NCBI GenBank assembly: GCA_019912905.1
Contig: JAIOHO010000060.1
Location: 1-6,797 of the forward strand
Direction: 5' to 3'
Length of the DNA: 6,797 bases
Origin: Anaerolineae bacterium
Lineage (GTDB): Bacteria > Chloroflexota > Anaerolineae > Aggregatilineales > Phototrophicaceae
A model generated the notes under the pieces. The model was given only the letters and a program-made list of their open reading frames with translations. It was not told where the DNA came from and ran no database searches. Positions 1-5,618 of this stretch are shown piece after piece (positions within the stretch are counted from its first letter, which is position 1; every line of letters starts with the position of its first letter). The translations under genes and the position numbers were made by a program.

Positions 1-1
1 G

Positions 2-544
2 GCCCGGGTCGAACTCAAACGACTGCTGTACGAATTTCCGGTCACATCGGTTTATGTGACGCACGATCAGGTCGAAGCCGTGGCCCTGGCGCATCGCATC
101 GCAGTCATGCGCGCCGGGCGCATCGAGCAGATGGGCACCTATCAGCAGCTCTATCACAACCCGGTCAACCTGTTCGTCGCCACCTTTATCGGCACGCCCC
201 TCATGAACGAGTTCGAGGGCTACGTGGTCGATGGTCACTGGCAGGGGCGCAACTTTGGCGGTTTCACGATTCGTCACGATCTGGAACCGGGCACGCGCAT
301 CACGATGGGTGTGCGCCCGGAAAATGTGCAGTTGGTCAGCGAGGGTGTCCCCGCAGTGGTGGATCAGGTGACTTCGTTTTTTGCTGAACGTTTTAAACTG
401 ATCGACGTGCATCTGGATGGCGAAAGCTGGCAGTTAACCGCGCCGCTGGACGAGCAGATCGAGGTCGGTTCGACCGTGCAGTGCGCGCTCAACCGGGAAA
501 ACGTCATGTTTTTCGACAGTAAGACCGGTAAACGGGTCGGGTAG
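2..544 (+). CDS. Sugar-type ABC transporter ATP-binding protein (MalK/UgpC family), 3' part only
   Basis: The 5' end lies outside the window; the last 180 residues are visible. The protein should be the cytoplasmic ATPase that powers a carbohydrate ABC importer, working as a dimer on two membrane permeases. The visible part starts just after the expected Walker B/D-loop region, with ARVELKRLLYEF, and then has the H-loop in VYVTHDQVEA (His at visible residue 21). After that come the family-typical RIAVMRAGRIEQMGT and NLFVATFIGTPLMN segments. The remaining ~110 residues, including VRPENVQL, form the C-terminal TOBE/OB-fold regulatory region of MalK-like ATPases. Walker A and the LSGGQ signature are off-window. 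The gene ends in TAG only two bases before the -35 element of the TIR promoter. The family call is secure; the transported sugar cannot be told. Confidence 0.9.
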   Translation, partial: ARVELKRLLYEFPVTSVYVTHDQVEAVALAHRIAVMRAGRIEQMGTYQQLYHNPVNLFVATFIGTPLMNEFEGYVVDGHWQGRNFGGFTIRHDLEPGTRITMGVRPENVQLVSEGVPAVVDQVTSFFAERFKLIDVHLDGESWQLTAPLDEQIEVGSTVQCALNRENVMFFDSKTGKRVG

Positions 545-546
545 GA

Positions 547-576
547 TTGAAGCGCAATCACGATTGTCGTTATAAT
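547..576 (+). promoter_or_regulatory. Sigma70-type promoter of the TIR gene pair
   Basis: TTGAAG (547-552), an 18-bp spacer and a perfect TATAAT (571-576) form a near-consensus promoter in the 65-base gap after the ABC gene. The predicted start is near 583, giving a ~27-nt leader. That leader contains a good Shine-Dalgarno sequence, GAGG at 599-602, 7 nt before the ATG at 610. The TIR genes therefore look independently transcribed and not part of the ABC operon. Confidence 0.75.
555..566. promoter_or_regulatory. Possible operator palindrome in the TIR promoter spacer
   Basis: CAATC-AC-GATTG is a perfect inverted repeat (5-bp arms, 2-bp centre) lying wholly between the -35 and -10 elements, where a bound repressor would block polymerase. 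It is short and could occur by chance; no regulator gene is adjacent. Confidence 0.3.
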
Positions 577-609
577 GTCTATAGGATCGCTGATTATTGA
601 GGCAGTGCT

Positions 610-1206
610 ATGGAACAGGTCGGACACGTTTTTATATCTCACGCCGCCCGGGATTACCCCACAGCACGGCGGGTACGCGATGCGCTCAACGCCGCTGGCG
701 TAAATACTTGGCTTGCCGATGATAATCTCCAGATGGGAGATCAGTGGGCGACTGAAGTGACCCAGGCCCTTCATGAAGCTTCTGGAGGTCTTGTGCTTCT
801 GTCGTCCGCATCTGTAAATTCTGCGTGGGTCACGTCCGAGTTTCGTTATCTCCTGACCCAGAACAAACCGCTCTTTGTCGCCACGATAGAGCCGGTGTCG
901 CCCGATGAAATCCCCTCACGACTAAAGCACTTGCAGTGGATTGACTTGACCCATGACTTCGATGCGGGCATAGATCAAATCGTTCAAGTCATCGAGAACC
1001 GGCAGCAACAATCCCCGCTGACGGCGACCCCTCAGCAGGAAATCCGAGGTATTCCAGAACCGAAATCTTCGGGCCTCAAAGTGAAGCTGCGGGTGCCTGC
1101 CGACCGCTTTAATGCGGACGAACTGGTGAATCTGGTCGAACGCCTCGCCGATGCGGGTGTGGACGATATCGAAATCGCTGAAGAAGCAGACCGCGATGCA
1201 GGATGA
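610..1206 (+). CDS. TIR-domain protein (first of a tandem pair), candidate NAD+-processing signalling or defence protein
   Basis: The product has 198 residues. Residues 6 to ~130 form a bacterial TIR domain of the short TIR_2-like type: first strand and turn HVFISHAARD (6-15), strand and BB-loop region VNTWLADDNLQMGDQW (31-46), strand GLVLLSSASV (60-69), and SAWVTSEF (71-78). Glu77 sits where the catalytic Glu of NAD-cleaving TIR domains is found (W-V-x-x-E, as in SARM1), so enzyme activity is possible but inferred. A Gln/Pro-rich linker (~131-155) leads to a small tail (156-198; LKVKLRVPADRF, then a helix, then DDIEIAEE). I do not recognise the tail, but it looks like a strand-helix-strand adaptor. 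The start is fixed by GAGG at 599-602. The 3' end overlaps the next TIR gene by 11 bases, suggesting coupled translation. One counted line is ~50 % G+C, lower than the flanking genes. There is no membrane segment or signal peptide. Its partner and trigger are unknown. Confidence 0.85.
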   Translation: MEQVGHVFISHAARDYPTARRVRDALNAAGVNTWLADDNLQMGDQWATEVTQALHEASGGLVLLSSASVNSAWVTSEFRYLLTQNKPLFVATIEPVSPDEIPSRLKHLQWIDLTHDFDAGIDQIVQVIENRQQQSPLTATPQQEIRGIPEPKSSGLKVKLRVPADRFNADELVNLVERLADAGVDDIEIAEEADRDAG

Positions 1207-1825
1207 TCGTGCCTCACTGATCCGTGAGCTGTCCCAGGAAATTGCCTATCATACAGCCGAGCAACTGATCCGGCTCATTCGAGAAGAGTTTCGCTCGCTC
1301 ACGCCACACTCTGGCGCAGTACAACTGAGAGACGACCGTCTCATTTTTATCAACTACCGCCGTAGCGACAGTGAGGATGTCTGTGGGCGGATTTACGATC
1401 GTGTAGCCCAGACGTTTGGACGCGACAGCGTATTTCGAGATGTCGCGAATATCTTGCCTGGGGCTAATTTCAGAGTTGTCCTGGAGCGCGAAGTTTCTGC
1501 CTGTGATCTGATGATTGTCGTCATGGGCCGCGAGTGGCTCAATCAGGAAAATATGCAGCGGCTTCACGACGAGAACGATTTTGTCCGTTTTGAAATTGAG
1601 ACCGCATTAAAGCGGGATATTCCGATTATCCCAGTCTGGGTTAGCCGACGGAATACCATGCCTGAAGTCGATAAACTGCCGACCAGCGTCCGTGACCTCG
1701 TGAATCGGCAGGCCATTGCCATCCGCGCCGATCCTGATTTTCATGGCGACGTCGATCGCTTAATTGTAAGAATCAGCGATATCTTTGACTTGCTGGATGA
1801 GATGGTGAATCCACCCGGTCGTTAG
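1196..1825 (+). CDS. TIR-domain protein (second of a tandem pair), candidate NAD+-processing effector
   Basis: The product has 209 residues from the ATG at 1196. An upstream in-frame ATG at 1151 would add 15 residues but lies deep inside the first TIR gene, so I prefer 1196 (11-base overlap, coupled). Residues ~5-35 are a predicted amphipathic helix (ASLIRELSQEIAYHTAEQL), perhaps for oligomerisation or pairing with the neighbour. Residues ~48-195 are a TIR domain of the subtype often fused to WD40 or other sensor domains in bacteria: IFINYRRSDSEDVCGRIYDR (50-69), VFRDVANILPGANFR (79-93), CDLMIVVMGREWL (103-115), NDFVRFEIETAL (127-138) and IPIIPVWV (142-149). Glu133 in FVRFE aligns with the catalytic Glu of TIR NADases; this is a motif inference. 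No sensor domain is fused. Its stop overlaps the stop of comEA on the other strand by 4 bases. Counted lines are ~48-52 % G+C. It differs clearly from its neighbour, so the pair is not a recent duplication. Confidence 0.87.
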   Translation: MQDDRASLIRELSQEIAYHTAEQLIRLIREEFRSLTPHSGAVQLRDDRLIFINYRRSDSEDVCGRIYDRVAQTFGRDSVFRDVANILPGANFRVVLEREVSACDLMIVVMGREWLNQENMQRLHDENDFVRFEIETALKRDIPIIPVWVSRRNTMPEVDKLPTSVRDLVNRQAIAIRADPDFHGDVDRLIVRISDIFDLLDEMVNPPGR

Positions 1826-2412
1826 TCAAACGCGACAAGGTCTTGCAGGCGTTCAAGCAGGGCCGGGCCGATTCCGCTGACATTATCGAGGTCACTGAGG
1901 CTGATAAAGGGGCCGTTGGCCTCGCGGTAGGCGATAATCCGTTCGGCCAGGGCAGGGCCAACCCCTGGCAATGTCTGGAGTTCTTCCGCAGCCGCCCGAT
2001 TGACCAAGACCAACCCCGGTGTATTAGGCGTTGCCAGCATGACCTCCGCACCTGCCAGCGAGGGGACATGCACCTGATCGCCATCGCGCAGAATCAGCGC
2101 CAGATTCACCCGGTCGAGGTCGGCATCCTCCAGCAGCCCCCCTGCGGCGTCGATCGCATCCTCGACCCGGCTGCCTGCGGGCAGCGTGAGCGTCGTCTGC
2201 GGCTGCTGCACCGCCCCGGTGATGTACACTTCGATTGGGCCAGGCGTGGCGGTGGGCGCGGGGGTGGCCGTGGGAATAGGCGGATTGATCGTGATCTGAA
2301 CGGGCTGCGGGCGGGTTGCCAGCAGCAGTGCCCCGCCGCCGATGATGGCAATGGCGAGCAGCGCAAAGGCAAACATGAGATTGCGAATCGGTGGCTGCGG
2401 ATAATCGTCCAT
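1822..2412 (-). CDS. comEA: ComEA-type competence protein: membrane-anchored SLBB and helix-hairpin-helix DNA-binding protein
   Basis: ComEA is the surface DNA receptor of natural transformation, which binds double-stranded DNA and hands it to the ComEC channel. The 196-residue product has the full family order. There is a short cytoplasmic N-terminus and one membrane segment (~12-33, LMFAFALLAIAIIGGGALLL). A Pro/Thr-rich linker follows (44-59, PPIPTATPAPTATPGP), then an SLBB domain (~60-118, with VYITGAVQQP and LPAGSRVEDAIDAAGG). At the C-terminus are two helix-hairpin-helix motifs (LPGVGPALAERI at 148-159 and VSGIGPALLERL at 178-189), preceded by VNRAAAEELQ. Length and layout are normal, so it looks intact. 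The gene stands alone: comEC and other late-competence genes are not in the window. It has its own promoter (2446-2474). No clear Shine-Dalgarno sequence precedes the ATG, so translation may be weak or depend on other signals. Confidence 0.92.
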   Translation of the reverse strand: MDDYPQPPIRNLMFAFALLAIAIIGGGALLLATRPQPVQITINPPIPTATPAPTATPGPIEVYITGAVQQPQTTLTLPAGSRVEDAIDAAGGLLEDADLDRVNLALILRDGDQVHVPSLAGAEVMLATPNTPGLVLVNRAAAEELQTLPGVGPALAERIIAYREANGPFISLSDLDNVSGIGPALLERLQDLVAFD

Positions 2413-2423
2413 AATTCACGCGG

Positions 2424-2434
2424 AATGTGACATT
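2424..2434. promoter_or_regulatory. Small palindrome in the comEA leader
   Basis: AATGT-G-ACATT is a perfect 11-bp inverted repeat with a one-base centre. It lies just downstream of the predicted comEA transcription start (~2440) and upstream of the ATG, a usual place for a repressor site. It is short, so chance occurrence is possible. Confidence 0.2.
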
Positions 2435-2445
2435 AAATTGTAGGT

Positions 2446-2474
2446 AGTATAGAAGGTCCGGCGCGGAACGGCAA
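2446..2474 (-). promoter_or_regulatory. Sigma70-type promoter of comEA
   Basis: Read on the minus strand: TTGCCG (2469-2474; 4 of 6 to consensus), an exact 17-bp spacer, and TATACT (2446-2451; 5 of 6). The predicted start is near 2440, giving a 28-nt leader. The promoter fills the short gap between the DUF3052 stop (2478) and comEA. No factor-independent terminator is visible there, so some read-through from the upstream operon is likely. Confidence 0.65.
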
Positions 2475-2477
2475 TTT

Positions 2478-2900
2478 TCACAATTCGATCTTGGGTCGAT
2501 CCTCCAGCCGGTAGACGAATTTCAACCCGGACCATGTCGCATCGACGGCGGCGACCTTCACATCGACCAGGCCATTTCGGAGGCCGATCTCACGGATCAG
2601 ATTTTCATCCAGGTCGGTGGGGACTTTTGAGGCCTTCTTCGGCCAAGAAATCCATAACATGCCATCTGGGGCGAGAGCGGCTTTGAGGTCAGGGAACTGC
2701 TGTTCCAGTTCGGCGCGATCTTTCGTAAACCACTGGATAAAATCCAGCTCCGGTGTGGCTGTTTCGACCTGCAAGAGTCCGTCGGGCAAATCGCCGAGCG
2801 TGGCCGCATAGTTTTCGGGTGGATTCAGGATGAGGATGCGCTGGCCGGGTTTGAGGCCGAGCTTTTTGACCAGCGGCGTGCCGGAATACCCGGCGCTCAT
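2478..2900 (-). CDS. DUF3052-family protein
   Basis: The product has 140 residues, near the usual size of this family of small cytosolic proteins of unknown biochemical role. The diagnostic N-terminus is present (GYSGTPLVKKLGLKPG, residues 4-19), followed by a strand-turn ILILNPPENY (23-32), LPDGLLQVET, a helix rich in charged residues, and the conserved core DGMLWISWPKKASKVPTDL (79-97). The C-terminal part (IREIGLRNGLVDVKVAAVD, then WSGLKFVYR) is also typical. The fold recalls part of a methyltransferase-like Rossmann domain without a cofactor site, which is inference. The ATG overlaps the stop of the selenoprotein gene (ATGA), and a Shine-Dalgarno GAGG lies at 2908-2911. Translation is therefore probably coupled to that gene. 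It is the last gene of the nitrilase-like/AhpD-like operon. Confidence 0.88.
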   Translation of the reverse strand: MSAGYSGTPLVKKLGLKPGQRILILNPPENYAATLGDLPDGLLQVETATPELDFIQWFTKDRAELEQQFPDLKAALAPDGMLWISWPKKASKVPTDLDENLIREIGLRNGLVDVKVAAVDATWSGLKFVYRLEDRPKIEL

Positions 2901-3502
2901 GCCCGCGCCTCGCCCGGGTCAAAATCGGGGTCGCCCCAGGGCCGGACAAACGTCTCCGGCTCGACGCCGAGCGCATCGGCCACACGGTTGATGTAGTTGA
3001 AATAGCCGATAATCTGAGTCGCATCGTGGATGGCGCGGTCATCCAGTCCGGCGTCACGCAACCCACGAATCACGTTAGGTCCCATGTCATGAGGCGACTC
3101 GGTCAGACGCTGCGCATACTCGCACAATACGTGGTCGATCGGCTGGAGGGGAGCCGCCCGCCAATCGCCGGCGATGGCGTGGACGTAGGCATCCGCTTCG
3201 GCGCTGGTTTCGAACCCCTGGACCTCAGCACGGAGGTCATGCGCGTGGGCCTGCGTTCAGTAGCGGCAGTGATTGGTCTGGCTGACTACCACCGCCAGCA
3301 TCTCGCGCTGTGCCCGGCTGAGGGGTGACTCGCCGTACATCAGGGCGATGTAGAAGCTCATCGAGGTGCGCATGGCCTCGGCGTTGGGCGTCATGATGCG
3401 CACGATGTTCCAGACACGCCCGGCCCGCTTGTAAGCCTTATCCAGTTCGCGCTTGACGGCCCCGGTCGCTTCCTTGTCTGAGACCTGCTTGATGTACGGC
3501 AT
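2897..3502 (-). CDS. AhpD-like peroxidase-related selenoprotein (in-frame TGA read as selenocysteine)
   Basis: This is read as one gene of 201 residues containing a TGA at codon 82. AhpD-like/carboxymuconolactone-decarboxylase-fold enzymes use a redox pair (C-x-x-C) to reduce peroxides or shuttle electrons. The sequence fits the AhpD active-site pattern E-x11-C-x2-C-x3-H: Glu67, Cys79, TGA at 82, His86 (NHCRY-TGA-TQAH). The peroxidase-related subfamily normally has N-H-C-x-Y-C here, so TGA replaces the second Cys exactly. After it the frame stays open for 119 codons of family-like sequence: GDWRAAPLQPI (112-122), an Ala/Leu helix, and IIGYFNYINRVADALGVEPE (~157-176). A SECIS-like hairpin lies at 3221-3238. 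The ATG at 3502 has an ideal Shine-Dalgarno GAGGG (3509-3513), 6 nt upstream. The gene starts 19 bases after the nitrilase-like gene and overlaps DUF3052 by 4. Without recoding it would appear as two pieces (3257-3502, and 2897-3127 from a TTG). The alternatives are a nonsense mutation or a sequencing error. Sec genes are not in the window. Confidence 0.83.
3221..3238 (-). promoter_or_regulatory. Candidate bacterial SECIS hairpin downstream of the Sec codon
   Basis: In the mRNA, GACCUC (3238-3233) pairs perfectly with GAGGUC (3226-3221) around a 6-nt loop, CGUGCU. The loop begins 24 nt after the UGA, within the 16-37 nt window described for bacterial SECIS elements. It has a G in its first two bases and a GU, as the SelB-binding loop does. 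A further C-C-C/G-G-G pairing (around 3249-3247 with 3218-3216) could lengthen the stem across an internal loop. The element lies inside the coding sequence, as bacterial SECIS elements must. Confidence 0.7.
3257..3259 (-). other. Putative selenocysteine codon (TGA) in the AhpD-like gene
   Basis: TGA at codon 82 follows TGC-CGC-TAC (Cys-Arg-Tyr) and precedes ACG-CAG-GCC-CAC (Thr-Gln-Ala-His). It occupies the position of the second redox cysteine. The gene's own terminator, 357 bases further on, is also TGA (2897-2899), so recoding would have to depend on context, as with a SECIS. Confidence 0.8.
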
Positions 3503-3521
3503 GGTCAGCCCTCAGGGTCGA

Positions 3522-4358
3522 TTAATACTTGCGCACCAGCGAGCGATAGACCGCAGGCTGGCGGTTCTGGATGAACTGGAATTCCTCGCGGTACTTGCGC
3601 ACTTCGTCCAGGTCGATGCGGGCGACGGCGAAGCCTTCCAGCGGTTCGCCGCTTTCGGGGTCGGTTTCATTGGCAAGCGAGGCGTGAATCTGCCCGCGTG
3701 GGCCGACGATCATGCTCTCGCCGCCGAAGTTCAGGGTGACATCCTCCCCGATGCGGTTGGCCCCGGCGACGAACAGCGAATTTTCGTAGGCGCGCGCCCG
3801 AATATACGTCTTCCACTCGTCGATGTTGGCCGCTTCCCAGTTCGCCAGCACACAGATGATGTCGGCTCCGTCCAGCGCCAGGCCGCGCGCGACCTCCGGG
3901 AAGGCCAGGTCATAACCCAGGATCAGGCCGATGTTGCCGATTTCGGTCGGGATGACCGGCAGCTTGAAGCCTTCGCGGAAGGCCATACGCTCCTCGCCGC
4001 GCAGGTGGACTTTATTGTAGACATCCAGCAGTTCACCTTCGGGACCGACCAGCACCGCCGAGTTATACAGCACACTTTCGACCTTTTCCTTGGTCACCAT
4101 GCCCCAGGCGATGAAGACGCCGTGTTCGTTGGCGCGCTGGGCCATCAGGTTGACCGTCGGGCCGGGGATGCGCTGTGCCAGTTCGGTGAAGCGCACGCCC
4201 AGTTCGTACCCGCTGGTAATCAATTCGGGAAAGACGATCAGATCCACGCGCTGCTGCGAAGCAATCTTGGCAATCATTTCCGACATCTTGACGAGGTTGT
4301 CTTCATTCTCGCCGAGTTTGGGTTTGATCTGTGCAACTGCAATCGTGATTTCGCGCAT
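3522..4358 (-). CDS. Nitrilase-superfamily (carbon-nitrogen hydrolase) protein lacking the catalytic cysteine
   Basis: The product has 278 residues, full length for a single-domain cytosolic nitrilase-superfamily amidase. Family landmarks are present in order: ITIAVAQIKPKLG at the N-terminus, the Glu motif VFPELITSGYE (Glu45), the Lys motif YNKVHLRGEE (Lys116), the nucleophile elbow IGLILGYDLAFPEVAR (143-158), and ANWEAANIDEWKTYIRARAYEN (172-193). The triad should be Glu-Lys-Cys, but the elbow has Gly148 (GGT at 3915-3917) where Cys is expected (normally C-Y-D-x-x-F-P-E). One base change (TGT to GGT) explains it. If real, ordinary amide or nitrile hydrolysis should be lost, leaving a binding or regulatory role; a base-call error is the alternative. 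The ATG has GAGG five bases upstream. It heads an operon with the AhpD-like selenoprotein and DUF3052. Its substrate is unknown. Confidence 0.88.
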   Translation of the reverse strand: MREITIAVAQIKPKLGENEDNLVKMSEMIAKIASQQRVDLIVFPELITSGYELGVRFTELAQRIPGPTVNLMAQRANEHGVFIAWGMVTKEKVESVLYNSAVLVGPEGELLDVYNKVHLRGEERMAFREGFKLPVIPTEIGNIGLILGYDLAFPEVARGLALDGADIICVLANWEAANIDEWKTYIRARAYENSLFVAGANRIGEDVTLNFGGESMIVGPRGQIHASLANETDPESGEPLEGFAVARIDLDEVRKYREEFQFIQNRQPAVYRSLVRKY

Positions 4359-4384
4359 GTGCCCCTCACTTTTCAGGTGAAATC

Positions 4385-4415
4385 ATTATACGGTCCATTG
4401 TAGCGGCAGATCGAA
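4385..4415 (-). promoter_or_regulatory. Promoter of the nitrilase-like / AhpD-like / DUF3052 operon
   Basis: There is a perfect TATAAT on the minus strand (4385-4390) in the 71-base gap after the enolase-superfamily gene. The predicted start is ~4379 and gives a 21-nt leader carrying the GAGG Shine-Dalgarno. The -35 is poor: the best candidate is TTCGAT (4410-4415) at a long 19-bp spacing, so the -10 call is firmer than the -35 and an activator may be needed. Confidence 0.5.
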
Positions 4416-4429
4416 TTTTGTACGACCGT

Positions 4430-5614
4430 CTACCGCGCCCAGGGATACGTTTTGGCCGGGTGTTTGAGCAGTTCGGATTCGATAAGGTCGGAACCCAGGC
4501 CAGGGCGATCACTGAGGTTCAGGCAGCCATCTTCAATTTCGAGTGGATGGGTCATCAGGTCGCTTGACCAGGGGGCATCATCGACGTCATATTCGAGAAT
4601 GTAAAAATTGGGCGCACCGGCGCAGACCGCCGCCGAAATCAGGCTGTTGAACGGGCTGTGCGTATTATGCGGCGCAAACAGGACATCGTAGGCGTGGGCC
4701 ATATCCGCCAGTTTTTTGCCCATCGTGATGCCGTTCCAGGCCAGGTCCGGGTTGACGATGTCCTGGGCATGAAGCTGCAAATAGGGCCTGTAATCGTGCG
4801 TCCCATACAGGCTTTCGCCGGTACATAAAGGAGTCTGAGTCGAGTCGCGGATTATCCTTAACGCCTCCGGGTCAAGTGTTTCCGTTTCCAGCCACATCAG
4901 GTCATAAGGTTCGAGCGTCCGTGCCAGCTTGATCGCACCGCCCAGCTTAAACCAGAAGGCCACATCCAGCGCAATGCCTATATCCGGGCCGAGTGCTTCG
5001 CGGAAGGTGCGGACGATGGCCTCGGCAGCGCGTAGTGTCGGCGGTGGCGCATCGCCGACGGTATTGGAGAAGCGGACCAGGCCCTTGCCGACGTCCGGCA
5101 GATCGGTCAGCGCCATCAGGTTGGTTTTAATGGCCGTGTAGCCGCGCTGCTGCACTTCTTCGGCCAGAAGCTGCAAGTCGGCGGTCGTTTCCACTGGCGG
5201 CAGGCCCAGGCGGTCGGCATGCTGGAAGCGGGTCGAGCCGCAGTGTGACCAGTACAGCCGCAGCCGGTCACGCAGTTTCCCGCCGAGCAGCAGCCATACC
5301 GGTGCGTTCAGCACCTTGCCCCGAATATCCCACAGGGCGTTGTCGATGCCTGCCATGGCTTTCCAGGCGATGCCGCCCTGGTGCCGGACGGAGGCGGCGT
5401 GCAGGTCCCACCAGATAGCTTCGACCTGCATCGGGTCCCGCCCGATGATCCATTCGGCGTAGCGTTCGACGGTGGCTGCGACCGGGCCGGGCGATCCCCA
5501 ATCGGTGCATTCTCCCCAGCCGATCACGCCGGGGTCGCTGGTTTCGATTTTGACGAACGTCCAGGGTCGAAAACCGCCATCGACGAGAAAGGTCTTGACC
5601 GCCGTGATCTTCAT
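4430..5614 (-). CDS. Mandelate racemase/enolase-superfamily protein, probable sugar-acid (gluconate/galactonate-type) dehydratase
   Basis: The product has 394 residues, the usual full length. The N-terminal capping domain (~1-115) starts MKITAVKTFLVDGG and contains WGECTDWGSPG (33-43) and AGIDNALWDIRGK (88-100). The C-terminal barrel (~125-360) carries the likely Mg2+ ligands Asp217 (IALDVAFWF), Glu243 (MWLETE) and Glu267 (CTGESLYG). Lys163 lies in the KTN strand. Asp290 (VNPDLAWNGIT) and His316 (FAPHNTHSP) form the Asp-His pair typical of the mandelate racemase subgroup. Such enzymes remove the proton next to a carboxylate; members with this motif set usually dehydrate aldonic acids to 2-keto-3-deoxy acids. 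The exact substrate cannot be read from sequence. It begins 4 bases after the rluD stop and is probably co-transcribed with it, although no functional link is obvious. The upstream RBS, inside the end of rluD, is weak. Confidence 0.87.
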   Translation of the reverse strand: MKITAVKTFLVDGGFRPWTFVKIETSDPGVIGWGECTDWGSPGPVAATVERYAEWIIGRDPMQVEAIWWDLHAASVRHQGGIAWKAMAGIDNALWDIRGKVLNAPVWLLLGGKLRDRLRLYWSHCGSTRFQHADRLGLPPVETTADLQLLAEEVQQRGYTAIKTNLMALTDLPDVGKGLVRFSNTVGDAPPPTLRAAEAIVRTFREALGPDIGIALDVAFWFKLGGAIKLARTLEPYDLMWLETETLDPEALRIIRDSTQTPLCTGESLYGTHDYRPYLQLHAQDIVNPDLAWNGITMGKKLADMAHAYDVLFAPHNTHSPFNSLISAAVCAGAPNFYILEYDVDDAPWSSDLMTHPLEIEDGCLNLSDRPGLGSDLIESELLKHPAKTYPWAR

Positions 5615-5618
5615 CCGC

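Noticed and set aside
364..774. Minus-strand open frame spanning the ABC gene end and the first TIR gene
   Set aside because: It crosses a strong plus-strand promoter and two real genes, with no motif or ribosome site.
1151..1195. Longer start for the second TIR protein
   Set aside because: The extra 15 residues lie over conserved-looking codons of the first TIR gene's tail; the ATG at 1196 gives the usual short overlap.
610..1825. Thoeris defence system
   Set aside because: TIR proteins are present, but no ThsA (SIR2/SLOG or membrane effector) is encoded in the window.
1843..2430. Plus-strand open frame opposite comEA
   Set aside because: The Arg/Gly-rich translation has no domain; comEA on the other strand has all expected domains.
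2897..3127. A separate small gene starting at a TTG (residues CEYAQRL onward)
   Set aside because: It has no ribosome site, matches only the C-terminal half of the AhpD-like family and is in frame with the upstream part.
3257..3502. A short stand-alone 81-residue protein ending at the TGA
   Set aside because: It would stop right before the second active-site Cys position, while the same frame continues with the rest of the family domain. A single recoded gene explains everything better.
3453..4403. Long plus-strand open frame (316 codons) opposite the nitrilase-like gene
   Set aside because: It is a shadow frame from strong third-position G+C bias: no family motifs, low-complexity composition, and the opposite strand encodes a clear conserved protein.
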